DNA from: Buttiauxella agrestis ATCC 33320
GTDB lineage: Bacteria; Pseudomonadota; Gammaproteobacteria; Enterobacterales; Enterobacteriaceae
Assembly (NCBI GenBank): GCA_024169445.1
Contig: JALKFA010000001.1
Location: 3,100,001 to 3,164,000 of the forward strand
Length of the DNA: 64,000 nt
Direction: 5' to 3'
The translations under genes and the position numbers were made by a program. Numbering within the stretch: position 1 is the stretch's first letter; each line of letters begins with the position of its first letter. The notes under the pieces are model-generated. The model was not told where the DNA came from and searched no databases. It worked only from the letters and a program-made list of their open reading frames with translations. Below are positions 29,034-39,165 of the stretch, piece by piece.

Positions 29034-30116
29034 ATGAAGTCTTCTATCGTTGCCAAACTAGAAGCTCTGCAAGAGCGCCATGAAGAAGTTCAGGCACTGC
29101 TTGGGGATGCTGCCACAATTGCCGACCAGGATCGTTTCCGTGCTTTGTCACGTGAATATGCCCAGTTAAGTGACGTTTCCAGTTGCTTCCTGAAATGGCG
29201 TCAAGTGCAGGAAGATATTGAAACCGCACAAAGCATGCTCGATGACCCGGAAATGCGCGAAATGGCGCAAGAAGAATTAAACCAGGCGAAAAGCGACAGC
29301 GAAGAATTAGAACAACAACTGCAAGTCTTGCTGCTGCCAAAAGATCCTGATGACGAACGCAACGCTTTTGTGGAAGTTCGTGCCGGGACCGGCGGTGATG
29401 AAGCGGCTATTTTTGCCGGTGACCTGTTCCGTATGTACAGCCGTTACGCAGAAGCACGTCGCTGGAAAGTTGAAATACTGAGCGCCAACGACGGTGAACA
29501 TGGTGGCTTTAAAGAAGTAATCGCCAAAATCAGTGGTGAAGGTGTTTACGGCCGTTTGAAGTTTGAGTCCGGCGGTCATCGCGTGCAGCGTGTTCCGGCA
29601 ACTGAATCTCAGGGGCGTATCCATACTTCCGCTTGTACCGTCGCGGTGATGCCAGAAATTCCTGAAGCGGAATTGCCAGATATCAACCCAGGTGATTTGC
29701 GTATCGACACCTTCCGTTCCTCGGGCGCGGGTGGTCAGCACGTTAACACCACCGACTCTGCAATTCGTATTACCCACTTACCGACCGGGATCGTAGTGGA
29801 ATGCCAGGACGAACGTTCCCAGCATAAAAACAAAGCCAAAGCGCTTTCGGTATTGGGTTCGCGTATTCGTGCCGCTGAAATAGCAAAACGCCAACAGGAA
29901 GAAGCTTCAACGCGCCGCAATTTGCTGGGCAGTGGCGATCGTTCAGACCGCAACCGTACTTATAACTTCCCGCAAGGCCGTGTAACCGACCATCGCATCA
30001 ACGTGACGTTATACCGTCTGGATGAAGTGATGGAAGGGAAACTCGACGCATTGATCGAACCTATTGTGCAGGAGTTCCAGGCAGACCAGTTAGCGGCGCT
30101 GTCTGAGCAGGATTAA
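29034..30116 (+). CDS. prfA: PrfA, peptide chain release factor 1
   Basis: 360 residues, the usual length. GGQ motif is in [15 protein letters not shown] and the glutamine is the PrmC methylation site. The tripeptide reading UAG/UAA is PAT ([10 protein letters not shown]) where many RF1s have PxT. Overlaps prmC by one base (TAATG), so the methyltransferase and its substrate are co-made. Confidence 0.98.
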   Translation: MKSSIVAKLEALQERHEEVQALLGDAATIADQDRFRALSREYAQLSDVSSCFLKWRQVQEDIETAQSMLDDPEMREMAQEELNQAKSDSEELEQQLQVLLLPKDPDDERNAFVEVRAGTGGDEAAIFAGDLFRMYSRYAEARRWKVEILSANDGEHGGFKEVIAKISGEGVYGRLKFESGGHRVQRVPATESQGRIHTSACTVAVMPEIPEAELPDINPGDLRIDTFRSSGAGGQHVNTTDSAIRITHLPTGIVVECQDERSQHKNKAKALSVLGSRIRAAEIAKRQQEEASTRRNLLGSGDRSDRNRTYNFPQGRVTDHRINVTLYRLDEVMEGKLDALIEPIVQEFQADQLAALSEQD

Positions 30117-30946
30117 TGGATTTTAAACACTGGTTACAACAGGCAATTGCCCAGCTTCAGGAAAGTGAAAGTCCGCGTCGCGACGCGGAAATCCTGCTGG
30201 GTTTTGTCACCGGTAAAGCACGAACCTTCATCCTCGCTTTTGGTGAAACCGAGCTGGCAGCCGAGCAACAGCAACAACTTGCTGTTTTGCTGGCAAGACG
30301 TGTGAAGGGCGAGCCTATCGCGCATTTGGTTGGCGAGCGTGAGTTTTGGTCGCTGCCTTTGCGCGTATCGCCGGTGACGCTTATTCCGCGCCCTGATACC
30401 GAATGCCTTGTCGAACAAGCCCTCGCCAGAATGCCTGCCACCGCGTGTTCCGTGCTGGACTTAGGCACCGGTACCGGGGCGATTGCGTTGGCGATTGCCA
30501 GCGAGCGCCCGGATTGTGACGTTGTCGCACTGGACTTGATACCTGATGCGGTTGAACTTGCGCGCGATAATGCGAGTCGCCTTGGAATAACCAACGTTGA
30601 GGTCTTGCAAAGCAACTGGTTTAGTGCGCTCAATACGCAGCGTTTTGCCGTGATTGTCAGTAATCCACCCTATATTGATGAGGAAGATCCGCACCTTTTA
30701 CAGGGTGATGTTCGCTTTGAACCTCGCAGTGCGCTGGTGGCTGATAACCACGGTTTGGCCGATTTACGCACGCTGGTGGAAACATCGCGCAACTTCCTTG
30801 AATCGGGCGGTTGGTTATTGCTCGAACACGGTTGGCAACAGGCAGCACAAGTTCGTGAACTGTTTAGCGACGCCGGATATACCGAGATACAAAGCTGTCA
30901 GGATTACGGTGGCAATGACCGTCTGACAACAGGACGCTTTTTCTAA
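30116..30946 (+). CDS. prmC: PrmC (HemK), release-factor glutamine methyltransferase
   Basis: 276 residues, class I SAM methyltransferase: SAM loop VLDLGTGTGAIALAIA and catalytic NPPY in VIVSNPPYIDEED. It N5-methylates the GGQ glutamine of RF1 and RF2. The start overlaps the prfA stop, and sirB2 follows 19 bases later. Confidence 0.97.
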   Translation: MDFKHWLQQAIAQLQESESPRRDAEILLGFVTGKARTFILAFGETELAAEQQQQLAVLLARRVKGEPIAHLVGEREFWSLPLRVSPVTLIPRPDTECLVEQALARMPATACSVLDLGTGTGAIALAIASERPDCDVVALDLIPDAVELARDNASRLGITNVEVLQSNWFSALNTQRFAVIVSNPPYIDEEDPHLLQGDVRFEPRSALVADNHGLADLRTLVETSRNFLESGGWLLLEHGWQQAAQVRELFSDAGYTEIQSCQDYGGNDRLTTGRFF

Positions 30947-30965
30947 AGATAAGGAACTGAGCAAA

Positions 30966-31355
30966 ATGGCAACTTACTTCGCGCTCAAGCATTTTCATAT
31001 TCTGACGGTTATCATTTCCGTGAGTTTGTTCGTTTTACGCTACTGGTGGCAATACCGCGATTCAGCCATGTCGAACAAGCGCTGGGTGCGCATTGTGCCG
31101 CATGTGAATGATACGCTATTGCTGGTCAGCGGTGCTGCACTGGTGATGATTACGCATTTCTATCCCTTCACGCCGCAAGGTGCATGGCTGACTGAGAAGC
31201 TATTTGGCGTTATTATCTATATCGTTTTAGGGTTTATCGTGCTGGGCAAACGCCCGCGCAGTCAGCAGATCCGGCTATTTGCCTTTTTGCTGGCGCTGGT
31301 GGTGCTTTACATCATCATTAAACTCGCCACCACCAAAATACCATTACTGGGGTAA
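30966..31355 (+). CDS. sirB2: SirB2 (YchQ), small membrane protein
   Basis: 129 residues with about four membrane spans: LKHFHILTVIISVSLFVLRY, VNDTLLLVSGAALVMI, LFGVIIYIVLGFIVLG and FAFLLALVVLYIII. It matches the SirB2 family, whose function is unclear. It lies between prmC and sirB1 as in E. coli; sirB1 begins 3 bases after its stop. Confidence 0.9.
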   Translation: MATYFALKHFHILTVIISVSLFVLRYWWQYRDSAMSNKRWVRIVPHVNDTLLLVSGAALVMITHFYPFTPQGAWLTEKLFGVIIYIVLGFIVLGKRPRSQQIRLFAFLLALVVLYIIIKLATTKIPLLG

Positions 31356-31358
31356 GTC

Positions 31359-33063
<1,705 letters not shown>

Positions 33064-33075
33064 GTCAGGACTAAT

Positions 33076-33159
33076 GGCGGATGACGTTGCACTTATCCGC
33101 CCTACAAAAATCAGACTTTTTGACGTGGTAGGGTGGATAAGCGCGAGCGTCATCCACCA
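33076..33159. repeat. REP/BIME pair after kdsA
   Basis: GGCGGATGACGTTGCACTTA starts the first unit (33076-33105), and GTAGGGTGGATAAGCGCGAG the inverted partner (33128-33159). It lies between convergent kdsA and chaA. Confidence 0.85.
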
Positions 33160-33163
33160 AAAT

Positions 33164-33197
33164 AAAAAGCTCTTATCTCACGATAAGAGCTTTTTTT
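33164..33197 (+). terminator. kdsA/chaA bidirectional terminator
   Basis: AAAAAGCTCTTATC-TCAC-GATAAGAGCTTTTTTT: 14-base arms with T-runs on both strands. Confidence 0.92.
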
Positions 33198-33211
33198 ATG
33201 ACGCAAATTCG

Positions 33212-34315
33212 TCAGGCAAAAATAGTCATCAAATAAGCGGCAAACAGCGCAAGGTGCGCGGTGCCGTTGAGCACATTGGTGCGCCCGGTTGAAAACGAAA
33301 TCTGGCATAACACTAGCGAAGTTAGCATGACTACCAACTCAGGCATCCCTAAACCAAAGGTCAGGTCGTTGCCCGTCAACATCGCAATCAGCGTCACCGC
33401 AGGGACTGTCAGTGAAATCGTCGCCAGTACCGAGCCAAAGAACAGATTCATGGCTCGCTGAACCTGGTTACTCAATACGGCTTTCAACGCCCCCAGGCCT
33501 TCAGGCGAGAGAATCAATAATGCCACCAGGAAGCCAGTAAATTGCGCCGGTGCATTCAGTGTCGTTAGCAGTGACTCCAGCGGGCCGGCATTCATTTTAG
33601 TGACCGCAATTACCGCTACCAGATGCACGATTAACCAAATGGAATGCCAGGTGCTGCTATGCGCAGATGGCTTACCATGATGCGGGTCGTCGTCGTCAGA
33701 CTCATCTTCATGCTCGTAAACGAACAGGCTTTGGTGCGTACGGGTCTGAATTAACAAGAACACGCCATACATCGCCGCTGAAATCGCGGCCGCCATTAAC
33801 GCCTGGCCGGTGCTAAAGTTGCCTGATGGCAGCGCGGTCGGTAACACCAGGACGATGACAGCCAGCGGAAACAGCGCGATTAAATACTGTTTGATGCCGA
33901 ACAAATTCATATATTGCGTGGCGAATTTACGGCCACCCAACAGCAATGAGAAACCCACCAGCCCGCCAGTCACAATCATGATGATGGAATAGAGCGTGTC
34001 ACGCATCAGTGTCGGCGCAGCATCACCGGTTGCCATTAATGCGGAAATCAGGCTGACTTCAAGAATAACTACAGAAAGACTCAGAATCAGGGAACCGTAA
34101 GGTTCACCTAAACGGTGCGCCAAAACATCTGCATGGCGTACCACGCTAAAGGCGCTACTTAAAATACCCACCAGCGCCAGAATGTTGATACCCACTACCG
34201 CCGACATTGACTGGCTTCCTCCCCATAAAACCAGTACCACCAGCGCTAATACCGGGAAAATGAGGGAACTCTCCTTATGACGGGTTTTCACCGCCTCATG
34301 TTGTGTTTTCGTCAA
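33212..34315 (-). CDS. chaA: ChaA, Na+(K+, Ca2+)/H+ antiporter
   Basis: 367 residues, about 11 membrane spans in two CaCA-type halves; conserved acidic residues occur in SLSVVILEVSLISAL and LILSPEGLGALKA. A long acidic/His loop (YEHEDESDDDDPHHGKP) joins the halves, as in E. coli. It expels Na+ and Ca2+, and K+ at high pH. On the minus strand; its upstream region lacks chaB, which adjoins it in E. coli. Confidence 0.95.
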   Translation of the reverse strand: MTKTQHEAVKTRHKESSLIFPVLALVVLVLWGGSQSMSAVVGINILALVGILSSAFSVVRHADVLAHRLGEPYGSLILSLSVVILEVSLISALMATGDAAPTLMRDTLYSIIMIVTGGLVGFSLLLGGRKFATQYMNLFGIKQYLIALFPLAVIVLVLPTALPSGNFSTGQALMAAAISAAMYGVFLLIQTRTHQSLFVYEHEDESDDDDPHHGKPSAHSSTWHSIWLIVHLVAVIAVTKMNAGPLESLLTTLNAPAQFTGFLVALLILSPEGLGALKAVLSNQVQRAMNLFFGSVLATISLTVPAVTLIAMLTGNDLTFGLGMPELVVMLTSLVLCQISFSTGRTNVLNGTAHLALFAAYLMTIFA

Positions 34316-34790
34316 AATACTTCTCCATATCCAGAGGTGCTAAGCCATTTCTTCATTATAGTCAGACATTAAAACCCCGTTAAAATAGCAAACAATGTTG
34401 GATTTCTGCGGAAATTTACTCAGTTTTACCGCTTTCATAGCTATAGTATTACTGATGAATGAAAATCAATGTTTGGTGATTTTAGTCAATACAAAACAAG
34501 TGGATATACATTCATGTAAAGCAATTAACTGGAAGGTAGTGATGATAAATGACATAAGAAAACCTTATCCAACACTTAATCTATTGATATTGCTATCCAA
34601 ACGCTGCCACACCTTTCAGTATGGCAAGTTAATATGACATTTTTGCTGTTTTGTGATCCTCGTCAAACTTGCCAGAGTCCCGCAGATTGCATATGTTTTC
34701 TTATAGACTGTTACTAATAGTAAGCAGTTTTAAAAAGCCCGGAAGGCGCATCTGACGTGACAAGGAAGTATGCAGTGGCGGAGGTGTATC
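34316..34790. other. 475-bp chaA-chaC intergenic region, chaB absent
   Basis: AT-rich DNA with no ChaB-like frame on either strand. An 80-codon open frame at 34395-34637 lacks a ribosome site and looks accidental. TTACTA-A-TAGTAA (34711-34723) is a small palindrome in the probable chaC promoter zone. Confidence 0.6.
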
Positions 34791-35486
34791 GTGTTAACAC
34801 GTGATTTCTTAATGAAAGCGGATTGTAAGACAGCTTTTGGTTCCATTGAGGAATCGTTGTTGTGGACCCCTGAACAGCGTCTGGCTTCTCTTGCTGCAAC
34901 GCTGGCTTGTCGTCCCGATAACAGTCCGGTATGGATTTTTGGCTATGGTTCCCTGATGTGGAACCCGGCATTTGAATATGAAGAGTCGGCCGCAGGAACG
35001 CTTGTTGGCTGGCACCGTGCTTTTTGCCTGCGTTTGACGGCAGGGCGCGGAACCGCTTGTCAGCCTGGGCGCATGCTGGCGCTCAAAGAAGGCGGGCGCG
35101 CCACGGGTCTGGCCTACCGCCTACCCGATGCGATGCTTGAGGATGAGCTGACGCTGGTGTGGAAGCGGGAGATGATAACAGGCTGCTATTTGCCGACGTG
35201 GTGCAAACTCGGACTCGATGATGGCCGTGTCGTCAACGCGCTGGTCTTTATCATGGATCCGCGCCATCCGCTGTACGAAGCCGATACGCGAGCTGAAATT
35301 ATCGCGCCGTTAATTGCCGCCGCCAGCGGCCCGTTGGGCACCAATGCGCAGTATCTCTTCTCGCTGGAACAAGAGTTAATCAAGCGGGGGATGCATGATG
35401 ATTGCCTGGATGAGCTGGTGAATAAAGTCAGAGACTGGCTACAGCCGAAGGGCGATGACGGGGATTTACAAACTCACTTCGCATAA
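34791..35486 (+). CDS. chaC: ChaC, glutathione-specific gamma-glutamylcyclotransferase
   Basis: 231 residues from GTG 34791 (MLTRDFLMKADCKTAFG), same length as E. coli; GGAGG lies 6 bases upstream, while the ATG at 34770 has none. The gamma-glutamylcyclotransferase fold is shown by VWIFGYGSLMWNP, with RAFCLRLTAGRGT following, and the catalytic glutamate is in WKREMITG. It degrades glutathione to 5-oxoproline and Cys-Gly. A 10-bp palindrome GTGTTAACAC spans the start codon. Confidence 0.94.
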   Translation: MLTRDFLMKADCKTAFGSIEESLLWTPEQRLASLAATLACRPDNSPVWIFGYGSLMWNPAFEYEESAAGTLVGWHRAFCLRLTAGRGTACQPGRMLALKEGGRATGLAYRLPDAMLEDELTLVWKREMITGCYLPTWCKLGLDDGRVVNALVFIMDPRHPLYEADTRAEIIAPLIAAASGPLGTNAQYLFSLEQELIKRGMHDDCLDELVNKVRDWLQPKGDDGDLQTHFA

Positions 35487-35490
35487 ATTC

Positions 35491-35520
35491 ATTCCGGCTC
35501 TTATTAATCAGAGCCGGAAT
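35491..35520 (+). terminator. chaC terminator-like hairpin
   Basis: ATTCCGGCTCT and AGAGCCGGAAT: perfect 11-bp stem, loop of 8, 5 bases after chaC. T-content after it is modest. It also separates chaC from the convergent gene at 35528. Confidence 0.75.
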
Positions 35521-35527
35521 GCTGCTT

Positions 35528-35773
35528 TTAAGCAGGAACATAACTAATTGAATGCTCAAGCGATTTGCTGTGGCTATCAATCAGCACTTTCCACTTCCCG
35601 CTGTACGGCACCGTCAAATAAGCAGACTGCCTGTCTTCCACGCTCAAAATATCCGCCTGCGGTTTGCCCGCAGAACTGTTGTCGCTCATCAAATGAATAT
35701 GGCTTTTATTTGAACAGTGAACCACCACGGTATCACCGCCGAAAAGATGCAGACTGGCTTTCACTACAGGCAT
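35528..35773 (-). CDS. Small DUF1883-like protein (81 aa)
   Basis: 81 residues, MPVVKASLHLFGGDTVVVHC, then SNKSHIHLMSDNSSAGKP and a VPYSGKWKVLIDSHSKS end. The pattern GDTVVVHC..SHIHLMSD and the short all-beta appearance resemble DUF1883 proteins, whose function is unknown. No signal peptide. GGAGT lies upstream of the ATG. E. coli K-12 has nothing comparable between chaC and ychN, so this is an addition. Confidence 0.6.
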   Translation of the reverse strand: MPVVKASLHLFGGDTVVVHCSNKSHIHLMSDNSSAGKPQADILSVEDRQSAYLTVPYSGKWKVLIDSHSKSLEHSISYVPA

Positions 35774-36009
35774 TTTTATACTCCGCTATCACAACAAAGT
35801 TAGACATCCGCGCCGCTGGTTTTGCTGGTGATCAGTGATGTTGTTCACAAATCACACTTTATGCATAACACCAGACCCCGACGTCAGAAATGCTGACTTC
35901 GATCAAAAAATGCTGTAACGAATCAACTTTAGTGTACATATTCCTGAGACCATTCAGCTGATGAATTTTTATGCGGGAAATTCGCCTCTGGTCATCATTA
36001 AATCTGGTG

Positions 36010-36363
36010 TCAGAAGGTTAAGACTTTATCGGCGGCCAGCGTCCACTCAGCCAGTTCAACTAACGTGCCAATTTCAACGCCATCAACCAAAGGTAAAGCC
36101 GTGATGCCGCGCCCGTCGGTGCAGGTCTTGCACAGTTTTACCGGTACGTTCTGCGCAGTCAAAATCTCCAGCATTTGCTGAATGTTATAGCCTTCAGAAG
36201 GTTTCTGGCCGCGTAAACCCGCGGTCACTGCATCAGACATCAAAAACAGTTTCACTTCCGGCTGCGGCTGTTGATCGCACAACGCGATGGCCAGGCGCAG
36301 ACTGTTAAACAGAGATTCACTGCCGTAAGCAGCCCCGTTGGCAATAATCACAACTTTTTGCAT
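36010..36363 (-). CDS. ychN: YchN, DsrE-family protein
   Basis: 117 residues. DsrE/DsrF fold: MQKVVIIANGAAYGSESLFN, LFLMSDAVTAGLRG, conserved Cys pair in VKLCKTCTDGRGI. Known structures are hexamers; the role is unknown, possibly sulfur handling. AAAGGAGA before the ATG is an ideal ribosome site. It stands divergent to nasR. Confidence 0.93.
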   Translation of the reverse strand: MQKVVIIANGAAYGSESLFNSLRLAIALCDQQPQPEVKLFLMSDAVTAGLRGQKPSEGYNIQQMLEILTAQNVPVKLCKTCTDGRGITALPLVDGVEIGTLVELAEWTLAADKVLTF

Positions 36364-36446
36364 TTGTTCTCCTTTGCGCCCGACGGCACGACTTTTGCTT
36401 AATTCTTTGCATCATTAGAGCAACACTTGCCGCTCAGGAGCGTTAT

Positions 36447-37661
36447 ATGAAGGCTACCGTCGCCGCGAATCCTACTGCTCGCGACTTTTTAATCGCGGCC
36501 CGAACCCGTGGGCGTGAGCAATTGCAGGACATTTTGCAAATCGGTGAGTTGACTGGCTGCATAGCCAGGCTCGCGCACATGCTACAACGCGAACGCGGGG
36601 CTTCCAACATCTGGCTGTGCTCCTCCGGTCAATTATTTGGCGATCAACATCAGCGCTGTATCGCAGAAGTTGATCGTGAGCTGGCGCATTTTCGCCTGGC
36701 TATCGCTGAACCCGATTATCTGCCGGGGAGTGCTCTGTTTGTCAGTCTCGCGTGTGCGCTGCATTACCTTGAACGGTTACCCGAGTTGCGAGTGCAAATT
36801 ACCGCTCAGCAGATTCAGCCCTTGCATGCGATGGAGCAGTTCAATCTCACCTTGCGCCATCTCCTCAGTATTGTGCCTGAAACCAGCAACGTGATAGATG
36901 AAGCCGGTGTGGCTCGGGCTCTGGCGGCGTTGTTTAGTTTTATGCAAGGCAAAGAGCTCGCCGGACAAGAGCGGGCGATTGGTGCGCTGGGTTTCACGCA
37001 AGGGGAATTTAGCGACACCTTGCGCCAGCAACTGGTGGATCGCATCGATAGCCAGCAACGCTGTTTTGACGCATTTTGCAGCATGGCGGAGTTGCCTCTA
37101 CGCCAGCAATTCCTCGACTGTGGGGAACCGTGCCGCGAAACGGAACAACTCCGGCGCATGGCTTGCACCCGACTCCTGCACGATGGGGATGAACCGCAGC
37201 GAGCATTGCGCTGGTTTGCGCTGCTAACGACGCGAATTGACGCCCTGAAAGAGGTGGAAGACGCGCTTATCGATGCCGTGATGGCGCAAGCGCAGCAGGC
37301 ACTTGGTCAGGTGTTGCAAGAAAGGGAACCCGGCGAGAGCGACATCGCCAGTTGGGTCGCCGGACATGGCGGTCAGGAGGGCGAGCGTTATTTCGATCGC
37401 CATCTTTTACCGCTGGTGCGCCAGCAGGCCCAGCAACTCGAAACCATGGCTCAACAGTTAGCCTCGCTCAAGGCCACGCTTGAAGAGCGCAAAGTTATCG
37501 ACCAGGCCAAAGCCATGCTGATTCATCACCAGGGTTACAGCGAAGAACAGGCGTGGCAAACGCTGCGCAAAATGGCGATGAACCAGAACAAACGCATGGT
37601 GGATGTTGCAAGCGCGATGGTGTCCGTGGCGGATATCTGGCGGCTACCCACTAAGGAGTAG
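36447..37661 (+). CDS. nasR: NasR, nitrate/nitrite-responsive antiterminator
   Basis: 404 residues. An N-terminal NIT sensing domain (about 1-250, all helical; LAHMLQRERGASNIWL is the typical region) binds nitrate and nitrite. The C-terminal ANTAR RNA-binding domain (about 340-400) begins LEERKVIDQAKAMLIHHQGYS and contains AWQTLRKMAMNQNKRMVDVA. NasR binds the nasF leader RNA and prevents formation of the terminator at 37831-37878. It has its own ribosome site (GGAGCG). It lies directly upstream of the nas structural operon on the same strand, as in Klebsiella. Confidence 0.95.
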   Translation: MKATVAANPTARDFLIAARTRGREQLQDILQIGELTGCIARLAHMLQRERGASNIWLCSSGQLFGDQHQRCIAEVDRELAHFRLAIAEPDYLPGSALFVSLACALHYLERLPELRVQITAQQIQPLHAMEQFNLTLRHLLSIVPETSNVIDEAGVARALAALFSFMQGKELAGQERAIGALGFTQGEFSDTLRQQLVDRIDSQQRCFDAFCSMAELPLRQQFLDCGEPCRETEQLRRMACTRLLHDGDEPQRALRWFALLTTRIDALKEVEDALIDAVMAQAQQALGQVLQEREPGESDIASWVAGHGGQEGERYFDRHLLPLVRQQAQQLETMAQQLASLKATLEERKVIDQAKAMLIHHQGYSEEQAWQTLRKMAMNQNKRMVDVASAMVSVADIWRLPTKE

Positions 37662-37662
37662 C

Positions 37663-37679
37663 TGCACGAAGTGTGGGCA
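37663..37679 (+). promoter_or_regulatory. Candidate NtrC enhancer site
   Basis: TGCACGAAGTGTGGGCA resembles the NtrC site TGCACCNNNNTGGTGCA, with a full left half and weak right half. It lies about 100-114 bases before the predicted start, the expected enhancer distance. Confidence 0.5.
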
Positions 37680-37750
37680 TTTAATGCGTTTTTCCGGTGC
37701 ATGACTTAGCTGATTTACCCTAAAACCCGTGTTTCATCGGCTTTCTAACC

Positions 37751-37766
37751 TGGCACGCGAGTTGCA
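37751..37766 (+). promoter_or_regulatory. Sigma-54 promoter of nasFED-CB-A
   Basis: TGGCACGCGAGTTGCA is a perfect match to TGGCACG-N4-TTGCA (-24/-12). It predicts NtrC-dependent transcription in nitrogen limitation from about 37777. Confidence 0.92.
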
Positions 37767-37797
37767 GTAATAACGTGAAGATTATTTTTGACCTGGA

Positions 37798-37878
37798 TTG
37801 TGCCAATGGCGGTGCGGTTCGGGTTGGACAAAGGCGTCCTTCAATGTGCTGACCCACATTGTTGGGCGCTTTTTTTTT
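37798..37878 (+). promoter_or_regulatory. NasR-responsive leader: hairpin plus attenuator
   Basis: An upstream stem joins TTGTGCCAA (37798-37806) and TTGGACAA (37824-37831). The terminator stem uses AAGGCGTCC and GGGCGCTT with CAATGTG/CACATTG (37842-37861), followed by nine T residues. The first stem is the kind of element that ANTAR proteins bind, so it should prevent termination when NasR has nitrate. The two stems share base 37831, so they may compete. Confidence 0.85.
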
Positions 37879-37901
37879 ACCCTTTTATCAGGATGAAACC
37901 G

Positions 37902-39155
37902 ATGAGCAACAAAACCATAACCCTCTCACGCCGTCGATTTCTACAGGCGGGTGCGGCATTAGGCGGTGCATATTTGCTGCCTGGCATGATGAATTCCGTG
38001 TGGGCGGCGGGGAGCGACAAACCCGAACAGAACACGGTGAAAGTCGGGTTTATCCCGCTGACCGATTGTGCCTCGGTCGTCATGGCTGCGGTCAAAGGCT
38101 TTGATAAAAAGTACGGTATTTCAATTGTACCGAGCAAAGAAGCAAGCTGGGCGGCGGTGCGCGACAAAATGGTTTCCGGTGAACTCGATGCTGCTCACGT
38201 GTTGTACGGCCTGGTTTATGGCCTGGAAATGGGCATTGCGGGTAAACAGCAATCGATGGCGAACCTGATGACGCTTAACAACAACGGCCAGGCCATCTCC
38301 CTTTCGATGGATCTCGCAAAGCAGGGCGTGACGGATGCGCAAAGCCTGAAAAAACTCGTGGCCAGCAAAGAGCCGGGAAGTTTCACCTTCGCGCATACCT
38401 TCCCCACGGGTACCCACGCGATGTGGCTCTATTACTGGCTGGCGCAGGCGGGCATTAACCCGTTTACCGACGTGCGCACCGTGGTCGTTCCGCCGCCACA
38501 AATGGTGATGAATATGCGCATTGGCAATATGCAGGGATTTTGCGTCGGTGAACCCTGGAACCAACGGGCAATCAGCGACGGTATCGGCTTCACCGCTGCA
38601 ACCTCGCAATCAATCTGGCCGGATCACCCGGAAAAAATCCTCGGTACCCGCAGTGCTTGGGTGGAACAAAATCCCAACACCGCACGAGCCTTAGTCGCCG
38701 CCATTCTTGAGGCATCGCGCTGGATTGATGCCAGCGACGACAACCGCCGCGAAACCGCTAATGTGCTCGCCGGGCGGGCGTACCTCAACACCAAAGCCGA
38801 TTTCCTGACCGGGCGCATGCTCGGGCAATACGACAATGGCATCGGCAAGAAATGGCAGGACGACCACGCCATGCATTTTTTCCGTGATGGCGAAGTGACC
38901 TTCCCGTGGCTTTCCGACGGCATGTGGTTCCTGACCCAGCACCGCCGCTGGGGCTTGCTGGATAGCGACCCGGACTACCTTGCTATCGCCAAACGCATCA
39001 ATCGTATCGACATCTATCAGCAGGCCGCAACCGCCGTGGGCAATATTTCCGTCTCCACAAGTCCGATGCGCAGCAGCACTTTGATGGATGGCAGCACCTG
39101 GAACGGCAATGACCCTGCCGCCTACGCCGCAAGTTTCGCCATTAATAAACGCTAA
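37902..39155 (+). CDS. nasF: NasF, nitrate/nitrite ABC transporter substrate-binding protein
   Basis: 417 residues from ATG 37902; AGGA lies 8 bases upstream. An ATG 9 bases earlier overlaps that site. The N-terminus has a twin-arginine signal SRRRFLQAGAALGG, so export is probably by Tat, as for NrtA-type proteins. The mature part matches the NMT1/NrtA family: VKVGFIPLTDCASVVMA, SWAAVRDKMVSGELDAAHVL and GFCVGEPWNQRAI. First gene of the nas operon; nasE follows 10 bases later. Confidence 0.95.
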   Translation: MSNKTITLSRRRFLQAGAALGGAYLLPGMMNSVWAAGSDKPEQNTVKVGFIPLTDCASVVMAAVKGFDKKYGISIVPSKEASWAAVRDKMVSGELDAAHVLYGLVYGLEMGIAGKQQSMANLMTLNNNGQAISLSMDLAKQGVTDAQSLKKLVASKEPGSFTFAHTFPTGTHAMWLYYWLAQAGINPFTDVRTVVVPPPQMVMNMRIGNMQGFCVGEPWNQRAISDGIGFTAATSQSIWPDHPEKILGTRSAWVEQNPNTARALVAAILEASRWIDASDDNRRETANVLAGRAYLNTKADFLTGRMLGQYDNGIGKKWQDDHAMHFFRDGEVTFPWLSDGMWFLTQHRRWGLLDSDPDYLAIAKRINRIDIYQQAATAVGNISVSTSPMRSSTLMDGSTWNGNDPAAYAASFAINKR

Positions 39156-39165
39156 GGGGAATGAC

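Noticed and set aside
34395-34637. 80-codon frame in the chaA-chaC gap
   Set aside because: It has no ribosome site, an unusual composition and no ChaB resemblance; it sits in AT-rich control DNA.
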